From an uncultured bacterium (GTDB taxonomy: Bacteria; Bacteroidota; Bacteroidia; Bacteroidales; Muribaculaceae), in assembly GCA_905214735.1 (NCBI GenBank), contig CAJMNI010000044.1, positions 1 through 19,323 of the forward strand: a stretch of DNA of 19,323 nucleotides, read 5' to 3'. Position 1 is the first letter of the stretch. Each line of letters opens with the position of its first letter. Below the pieces are notes generated by a model. The model saw nothing but the letters and a program-made list of their open reading frames with translations, did no database searches and was not told the DNA's origin. The position numbers were made by a program, and so were the translations under genes. Of the stretch, positions 14,944-19,323 are shown one piece after another.

Positions 14944-14990
14944 GATTCCTGCAGATTCCCGCAAGATCCTGTTAGATTCCTGATAGATTT
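14944..14990. repeat. Helically phased GATTCC repeats upstream of the operon promoter
   Basis: GATTCCT (14944), GATTCCC (14954), GATCCT (14965), GATTCCT (14975) and GATTT (14986) recur every 10-11 bp, one DNA turn. They begin about 30 bp upstream of the operon's upstream promoter box and fill the gap up to the ATPase gene end. They could be a protein-binding or bent array, or remains of a decayed tandem repeat. Confidence 0.6.
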
Positions 14991-15006
14991 AGCAAGCAGT
15001 ATTATT

Positions 15007-15024
15007 CCGACAAAATTTTGTCGG
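15007..15024. terminator. Perfect palindrome just after the ATPase gene
   Basis: CCGACAAAATTTTGTCGG is an 18-bp perfect palindrome, 5 nt past the ATPase stop codon. As a minus-strand RNA it forms a stem of five to seven pairs with an AT loop, followed by AATAATAC, not a clean T run. A terminator is the simplest reading; a dimeric protein's site or an insertion boundary are alternatives. Confidence 0.4.
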
Positions 15025-15029
15025 GGAGT

Positions 15030-16313
15030 TTAATTTTTCAAGGAGCCTATGGGGACTACCAGTACTCCATCTTCCCTGCGGTAGGCATAATCGCCGACAG
15101 CCGTAAGTACCATAAGGAATGACGGCTTCTTCATTTTTGTAGTGTCAATCTGTTCGCTAAGCATTTTGAGCGTTGATGCACCTTTCTCAATGTTTTGGTC
15201 TCCACCGAGTTTTATTTCGACAAGACCGTACCTGCCGTTGCGCAGATGGATAACTGCATCACACTCAAGACCGTTGGCGTCGCGATAATGGTATACATCA
15301 CCATTCAATGCTTCAGCGTATACTCTTAGATCTCTCATACAGAGGGTCTCGAATATCAGCCCAAACGTTTCAAGATCTCCTATAAGGTCTTCAGGACCTA
15401 AACCAAGCGAAGCCGTTGCAATCGACGGGTCGGAGAAGTAGCGGGTCTCAGAAGTGCGAATGGCAGTCTTTGAACGCAGGTTGGGATTCCAGGCAGCCAT
15501 CTCTTCTACAACAAATATCCTCTTAAGAGCCTTTATGTATGAGGCAATTGTGTCAGTATCGAAAGTGCTTTCTTCATTTTCTTGCAAATCAGCTTTTAAT
15601 TTGGTATTGCTGGTTTGCGTTCCCTGATAGCGGGCGTAGGAGCGAAGAAGCCGATGGACTCTGTTCGGGTCGCGTTCAACACCGTCAGCGAGCTGTATGT
15701 CACGAGTTTCCACGGCCTTTACATAATCGAACGCCTGATCGAGCGCCACATCATCATCCATTCCCACAGAAAGTGGCCATCCTCCTCGACAAGTGAGAAA
15801 TGCAACACGTTCAAGGTTAAGATTTGACAAACCGGCAATTTCAAGATTGCCCTCAAAAAGGCTGCCCAGAGAAACGTCTCCGGTGGAATCACCGGATTCC
15901 CACAATGTCATCGGCCTCATTTTAAGCCATGCGAACCTGCCAGTGCCGCTATGCACGACCTCACTCATATCCGGCGGCACACTTGAGCCGGTCAGAACGA
16001 ATAGTCCGAGACGGTCGCTGTGATCGGCTTCAAACCGGACGGCATCCCAGATTTGCGGCGCAATTTGCCATTCATCTATCAGGCGAGGGTTCTCCCCCTT
16101 TAGCAATAATGCGGGATTCAGACGTGCAAGTTGCTCATTTTGCGCTCTTTTGCCCGGTTCCGTCATATATATCACGCTATTGCATATCTGTTCGGCAGTC
16201 GTGGTCTTGCCACACCATTTGGCGCCCTCCAACAGCACGGCTCCTTTTCCTCTAAGCTTTCGTTCTATAAGCTCGTCAGCGATACGCGGTCTATAGATTC
16301 CTTTAGTGGTCAT
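15030..16313 (-). CDS. AAA_14/DUF4143 ATP-binding protein
   Basis: This 427-residue protein is of usual length for the AAA_14 (PF13173) plus DUF4143 (PF13635) family. Walker A is GAKWCGKT at 30-37, Walker B is RLIDEWQ with D80-E81, and the sensor is FVLTGSS at about 105-111. RFAWLKMRPMTLWESG at about 126-141 is the family's bridging motif. The middle has YVKAVETRDI. The C-terminus has CDAVIHL...GLVEIKLG with D352, E367 and K369, resembling a PD-(D/E)XK nuclease core. The cellular role of this widespread family is not settled. The gene is less GC-rich than its neighbours, stands alone on the minus strand between an envelope operon and a polysaccharide pair, and is preceded by tandem repeats. 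This fits acquisition by transfer. Confidence 0.9.
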   Translation of the reverse strand: MTTKGIYRPRIADELIERKLRGKGAVLLEGAKWCGKTTTAEQICNSVIYMTEPGKRAQNEQLARLNPALLLKGENPRLIDEWQIAPQIWDAVRFEADHSDRLGLFVLTGSSVPPDMSEVVHSGTGRFAWLKMRPMTLWESGDSTGDVSLGSLFEGNLEIAGLSNLNLERVAFLTCRGGWPLSVGMDDDVALDQAFDYVKAVETRDIQLADGVERDPNRVHRLLRSYARYQGTQTSNTKLKADLQENEESTFDTDTIASYIKALKRIFVVEEMAAWNPNLRSKTAIRTSETRYFSDPSIATASLGLGPEDLIGDLETFGLIFETLCMRDLRVYAEALNGDVYHYRDANGLECDAVIHLRNGRYGLVEIKLGGDQNIEKGASTLKMLSEQIDTTKMKKPSFLMVLTAVGDYAYRREDGVLVVPIGSLKN

Positions 16314-16321
16314 AACTAATA

Positions 16322-16338
16322 CTTTGACCGCAAAGATA
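16322..16338 (-). promoter_or_regulatory. Probable promoter -7 box with overlapping inverted repeat for the ATPase gene
   Basis: On the minus strand TATCTTTG (16331-16338) matches TAnnTTTG exactly. No good TTTG is found 19-20 nt upstream, where the sequence is a poly-T run and the edge of the tandem repeats. The start would fall near 16324, leaving only about 10 nt before the ATG at 16313. CTTTG (16322-16326) and CAAAG (16331-16335) form an inverted repeat across the box and the start site, a natural place for an operator. Confidence 0.45.
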
Positions 16339-16358
16339 ATAAAAAAAAATTTACTTTT

Positions 16359-16440
16359 CGGTTATTTGTGGCGATTTCGTTCGGTCATTTGTGGCGTTTT
16401 CGTTCGGTCATTTGTGGCGATTTCGTTCGGTCATTTGTAG
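16359..16440. repeat. 23-bp tandem repeat array upstream of the ATPase gene
   Basis: There are three full units and a partial one: 16359-16381, 16382-16404, 16405-16427 and 16428-16440. Each starts CGGTCATTTGTGGCG (first unit CGGTTATTTG...) and ends TTTCGTT or TTTTCGTT-like. Copies differ at only one or two bases, so the array is recent or under selection. It lies 46 bp upstream of the ATPase start. There are no spacers, so it is not a CRISPR. Binding sites for the ATPase or another factor, or phase-variable DNA, are possible. Confidence 0.9.
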
Positions 16441-16518
16441 CAGATACACGCACACAGCAGAAGGGGCGGCAATACATTGCGCCCGGGCTTGGCTTGCGGC
16501 AGGCCAGCGCACTGCCAT

Positions 16519-16542
16519 CGATATCGATATCTAACGATATCG
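16519..16542. repeat. CGATATCG palindrome pair
   Basis: CGATATCG occurs at 16519-16526 and 16535-16542 with an overlapping near-copy (CGATATCT, 16525-16532). Each copy is its own reverse complement, and the two can also pair with each other as an 8-bp stem. It may be an operator-like cluster or a hairpin. It falls inside the doubtful short ORF, which argues against that part coding. Confidence 0.5.
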
Positions 16543-16636
16543 CACACTACCAATGTCGGTCTGACTAATATTTTTGCAGATAGTGGCGCAATAATTTGCA
16601 CCGTGGTGCCCTCCGGCACGAGTGTAGCATGTCTTA

Positions 16637-16666
16637 AAAGAGCCCAAAATCCATCACCGGCTCTTT
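16637..16666 (-). terminator. Possible terminator of the polysaccharide pair
   Basis: AAAGAGCC (16637-16644) and GGCTCTTT (16659-16666) form a perfect 8-bp stem with a 14-nt loop. Read on the minus strand the stem ends CTCTTTT then AAG, a modest T run, about 100 nt after the flippase stop. It is the best terminator candidate for that operon but lies far from the gene. Confidence 0.4.
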
Positions 16667-16769
16667 CCGCTGAAGATGAGGCTCAAGTTGCTAAAGTCAT
16701 GCGCCAACTCCGCGAATTCATACCGTCATGGAGAAGGAAACAAGTTTAATGTTGGAAAGAAGAGGAGTG

Positions 16770-18251
16770 TTATTCTTTGGTGCGGATTAGCTTGCGGAGG
16801 CGCAGGAAGCTGAATGCGGCTGAGATCGTGAAGGTCAAGGCCATGACGGTCACCGACAGCGTGGCGTCCGATACTGCGGCGCCAAGGAAGCAGGCGACTG
16901 CCAACACTGTGGCTATCCCCATCTGACGCAACGCTTTGCCGGAGAATTGATAGCGGTAGAGCCGGCGGTTGACTATATAATACAGCAGGATGCATCCTGC
17001 ATATTCCGCCACCATGGCGTAACCCAGCCCTATCAGGCCGAAAAAGGAATAAAACGTCATTCCCATGGCGAGATAGAGCACGTTGCAACCCACTCCCTCG
17101 AGCCAGAGATAAGCCTTGCGGTTGTTTTTGGCGAATGTGATGTAGCCCAGCGGGAAGGCAAGCGCCTTGAGCAGTATGCCGAGCCCCATCCAGCGCATAA
17201 GCGGCGTCACGACAAGGAATTCATCGGTGAGCAGAAGCTTGATTATCAGCGGCGAAGTGGCAATCATCAGAATCACTGCCGGAGCGGCGATGAGCGCGAC
17301 TATCTCTATCTGGCGGTTGACAACGCTGTCGAACATCCGCTTGTCGTCGCCCACGGCCGCAAGCCTCGGAAAATAATCCATCGACATCGCCATGAAAACG
17401 ACTCCGGCATATTGGTTGGTGAGCGAATTGGCCGCAGAGTAAAGACCCACCGCATCCATGTCGCCAAAGAGACGTATGAACGTGTTCATCAAATAGATGG
17501 AGGCTGTGGCAAGAAAGGTGGTGAGCATTAGCACCAGTCCGAGCGACAGGATCTTTTTCATCATCGGCAGTCGGCTGCGGAAGCAGGATTTATCCGTCGG
17601 GCGGGGCATAGACTTCCTCACCCCCCAGGAATAGAAAGCGAAAGTGGAGAGGGCAAGCACTATCATCGCCGGCACGATTCCTCCGACGCCGAAGAAATAG
17701 TAGAGCGGCACTCCGACCACCAGACCGACCACAGCCCCGATAACAGAAGTCTTCGACAGGATCTTCACCTTATGAAGTCCCTGGAGAAGAGCCATTTTGC
17801 CGCTTCCCGCAACTGTGAGCCACACCACGAGCGAGAGCGCCACAAACTGCCATGAGTAGGCATCGGAGCCGAAAGTAACCCGGCTCAGCCAGGGGGCGAA
17901 GATGATGGTGAAGAGCGCTCCCAAGGTGGCACCGGCCATCAGCAACTCCCTCGCCACTCTTCCTATCAGGGCGAGAGCCGACGGATCGTCGCGGCTTGCG
18001 GCCACCTCTTTGGTGAGCGCGAGATTCATGCCGAGGGTGGAGAACTGCGAGATGGTGTTGGCAGATGAAGAGAAAAGCGACGACACGCCCATCCCCTCCG
18101 GGCCAAGGAACATGGCCACAAACTTCCCTCTCACCAGATTGACGAGCACCTGAAACACCTGCACGCCGCCGAAAAACGATGTGCCTTTCAGTATGCTGCG
18201 GTAGCTGTTTTCCCTCCGTTTCTCCGTTTCCTTATTATTCTCTGCCGACAT
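16770..18251 (-). CDS. Wzx-type O-antigen/polysaccharide flippase
   Basis: This 493-residue integral membrane protein has some 12-14 hydrophobic segments. It begins with a polar cytoplasmic end (SAENNKETEKRRENSYRSI) and then the typical polysaccharide-flippase start KGTSFFGGVQVFQVLVNLVRGKFVAMFLGPEGMGVSSLFS, spread over residues 21-60. Residues near 60-85 (SANTISQFSTLGMNLALTKEVA) are also characteristic. It belongs to the MOP exporter superfamily, whose polysaccharide members move lipid-linked repeat units from the cytoplasmic to the periplasmic face. Its partner upstream is a family 2 glycosyltransferase, 35 nt away in the same direction, which fits a surface-polysaccharide locus continuing past the right edge. 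The substrate cannot be inferred. Confidence 0.9.
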   Translation of the reverse strand: MSAENNKETEKRRENSYRSILKGTSFFGGVQVFQVLVNLVRGKFVAMFLGPEGMGVSSLFSSSANTISQFSTLGMNLALTKEVAASRDDPSALALIGRVARELLMAGATLGALFTIIFAPWLSRVTFGSDAYSWQFVALSLVVWLTVAGSGKMALLQGLHKVKILSKTSVIGAVVGLVVGVPLYYFFGVGGIVPAMIVLALSTFAFYSWGVRKSMPRPTDKSCFRSRLPMMKKILSLGLVLMLTTFLATASIYLMNTFIRLFGDMDAVGLYSAANSLTNQYAGVVFMAMSMDYFPRLAAVGDDKRMFDSVVNRQIEIVALIAAPAVILMIATSPLIIKLLLTDEFLVVTPLMRWMGLGILLKALAFPLGYITFAKNNRKAYLWLEGVGCNVLYLAMGMTFYSFFGLIGLGYAMVAEYAGCILLYYIVNRRLYRYQFSGKALRQMGIATVLAVACFLGAAVSDATLSVTVMALTFTISAAFSFLRLRKLIRTKE

Positions 18252-18286
18252 TATATGTTTCTGACCGAATGATTGCCGCTGATATT

Positions 18287-19261
18287 TCAGATACCGAGGT
18301 TAAAGAGCAGCTGATGCACTCTCGATTTCAACGGAATGCCCATCTCATACTGTTTCCGGAGCAATTTCAATTTGCGGAAGCCCTCCCGGTAGCGTGCATG
18401 GCGGGCCTGCGAGGTGACAAAATCGTGGCGGCGGGCAATTCCCCGGTCGATATCCTCCCCTTCCAGTCCAAATTTCTCCACCATGCGGAGACGCAGGGCG
18501 AGAGTGCCGTAATAGAAATCGAAATTCTTGCGCATCGATCCTTCCGACGATATCGAATCGTGACCCACGCTGTAGCATAGAGTCGTATCCGGGATAAAGG
18601 CGATATCACCGGCGGCGGCGCAGGCGGCGGCAACCTGAAGGTCTTCGAGACCCCATTCGGGATTATAGAAAAATTCCCGGTCGGCCTTGATGGCGGCAGC
18701 CACGCAGTCGCGCCGATAGAGCGACGTGCAGAGATGGATCAGCGGTCCTTCGTCTGCGGCCACAAGCCGGCGGAGCACCTTCTTGCCCGGAGTCACCGGG
18801 CGGCGGGAATCATGCTTCGGCTTATAAAGCGTCCGGCTCCCGTCGGGATGGTAATACTCGAAGCCGGTGTGGACCAGCGTCACTCCGGGATTGTCGCGCA
18901 TCACGTCGAGCTCCTTCTGCAGCTTCAGCGGGTCGCACCAAAAATCGTCGCCGGCGCAATCGGCCATATACTCCCCTTTCGCGCCGAGGAGGGCGTTGAA
19001 ATAATTCCCTTGCACGCCGAGGTTGCGCTCGTTGACTATAAGGCGCACCTTGCCGGGATATTTCTCAGCGTAACGGCGCCCTACTTCCGCAGTGCCGTCG
19101 CCCGAAGCGTCATCAGCCACGATTATCTCGAACGGCACGTCGACCTTCTGCTCCAGCACGCTTTCAATGGCCCGGCCGAGAGTGTCGGCCTGCCGATATG
19201 TCACTATGAGCACGGATATCACAGGATCCGCGCCCTTATCTTCTTTTCTTTCTTTCTGCAT
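18287..19261 (-). CDS. Family 2 glycosyltransferase
   Basis: This 324-residue cytoplasmic enzyme has a GT-A fold. Residues 13-24 (PVISVLIVTYRQ) start the nucleotide-binding fold, EIIVADDASGDGT (45-57) carries the nucleotide-binding aspartates, DCAGDDFW (101-108) holds the metal-binding DxD-like motif, and WGLEDLQV (203-210) is the ED motif expected to hold the catalytic base. It should transfer a sugar from an NDP donor to a growing lipid-linked glycan. The donor and acceptor are not readable from sequence. There is no membrane anchor. It lies upstream of the flippase gene with a 35-nt gap, and no promoter is visible in the 62 nt before it, so its operon likely begins outside the window. Confidence 0.92.
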   Translation of the reverse strand: MQKERKEDKGADPVISVLIVTYRQADTLGRAIESVLEQKVDVPFEIIVADDASGDGTAEVGRRYAEKYPGKVRLIVNERNLGVQGNYFNALLGAKGEYMADCAGDDFWCDPLKLQKELDVMRDNPGVTLVHTGFEYYHPDGSRTLYKPKHDSRRPVTPGKKVLRRLVAADEGPLIHLCTSLYRRDCVAAAIKADREFFYNPEWGLEDLQVAAACAAAGDIAFIPDTTLCYSVGHDSISSEGSMRKNFDFYYGTLALRLRMVEKFGLEGEDIDRGIARRHDFVTSQARHARYREGFRKLKLLRKQYEMGIPLKSRVHQLLFNLGI

Positions 19262-19304
19262 CTGCTATAACAATACTTCGGTTATTTTTTGAGAATTTGT
19301 TAAC

Positions 19305-19318
19305 GGCTCCGAGGAGCC
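19305..19318. repeat. Small palindromic hairpin at the right edge
   Basis: GGCTCC and GGAGCC flank two bases, giving a GC-rich hairpin with an effective 5-bp stem, 44 nt before the glycosyltransferase start. On the minus strand it is followed by GTTAACAAATT, not a T run. It may end an upstream gene or sit in a leader; the window stops too soon to tell. Confidence 0.35.
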
Positions 19319-19323
19319 AAGTG

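Larger units (their letters stand above)
16477..16749 (+). pseudogene. Short ORF of unknown nature, possible gene remnant
   Basis: This 90-codon frame converges on the flippase gene and stops 20 nt from its end. The first part (residues 1-30) is encoded by palindromic DNA and looks non-coding. The second part, from about residue 31 (FADSGAIICTVVPSGTSVACL) to the end (AEDEAQVAKVMRQLREFIPSW), has normal protein-like composition with an amphipathic helix. It may be the C-terminal fragment of a lost gene. I recognise no family, and chance cannot be excluded at this length. Confidence 0.25.
16441..16769. other. Region without a firm gene between the ATPase repeats and the flippase gene
   Basis: This 329-nt stretch holds a low-confidence plus-strand ORF (16477-16749), a palindromic cluster (16519-16542) and an 8-bp hairpin (16637-16666). 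No complete recognisable gene is present. Together with the repeats it looks like the debris of an insertion or of a gene lost at this spot. Confidence 0.5.

Noticed and set aside
16359..16440. CRISPR array
   Set aside because: The 23-bp units follow each other directly with no spacers, and no cas gene is nearby.
16368..16568. A 66-codon plus-strand frame starting in the tandem repeats
   Set aside because: Its first third is simply the translated repeat, and the rest has no protein-like features.

Overview
The window looks like the chromosome of a gut-type Bacteroidales, most probably near Muribaculaceae. Three things point there. Several promoters match the Bacteroidetes form (TTTG about 19-20 nt before TAnnTTTG), seen at 2823-2854 and, on the minus strand, 14882-14912, 9803-9834 and 138-169. 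Start codons lack clear Shine-Dalgarno sequences. The gene families are typical of the group: a PepSY-like secreted protein, a membrane-anchored TPR/AraC regulator, large cleaved-adhesin-type secreted proteins with a type IX-like C-terminal end, and a GldE/CorC-type CBS protein. The family-level assignment is inference.

Left third, plus strand. A minus-strand promoter at 138-169 fires out of the window to the left. A small periplasmic PepSY-like protein (377-817) follows and ends in a strong hairpin. Next is a TPR/transmembrane/AraC-HTH regulator (991-2724). After it come two tandem, co-oriented genes for about 1000-residue multidomain secreted proteins (2947-5952 and 5963-8977) with the same domain order. 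They start from a near-perfect promoter at 2823-2854 and end at a 12-bp hairpin (8996-9023). The layout suggests that the regulator controls the secreted pair.

Middle, minus strand. A sigma-70-family (ECF-type) factor (9642-9136) has its own promoter and a leader of about 150 nt containing a hairpin. Upstream of it lies a six-gene cell-envelope operon starting at a consensus promoter (14882-14912). Its order is FtsB/DivIC-like, four-TM protein, CoaX (type III pantothenate kinase), outer-membrane beta-barrel, LptC, and a CNNM/CBS hemolysin-family protein. Short gaps (4-16 nt, then 64 nt before the last gene) support co-transcription.

Right third, minus strand. An AAA_14/DUF4143 ATPase (16313-15030) is visibly less GC-rich than its neighbours and sits between the envelope operon and a surface-polysaccharide pair. 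That pair is a family 2 glycosyltransferase (19261-18287) and a Wzx-type flippase (18251-16770), whose operon probably starts beyond the right edge. The roughly 450 bp upstream of the ATPase hold a 3.6-copy 23-bp tandem repeat, an inverted repeat over the ATPase start region, further palindromes, and a short ORF that may be a gene remnant. This ATPase island, with its repeats and the helically phased short repeats next to the ftsB promoter, is the least explained part of the window. No rRNA, tRNA, CRISPR array or transposase was recognised.
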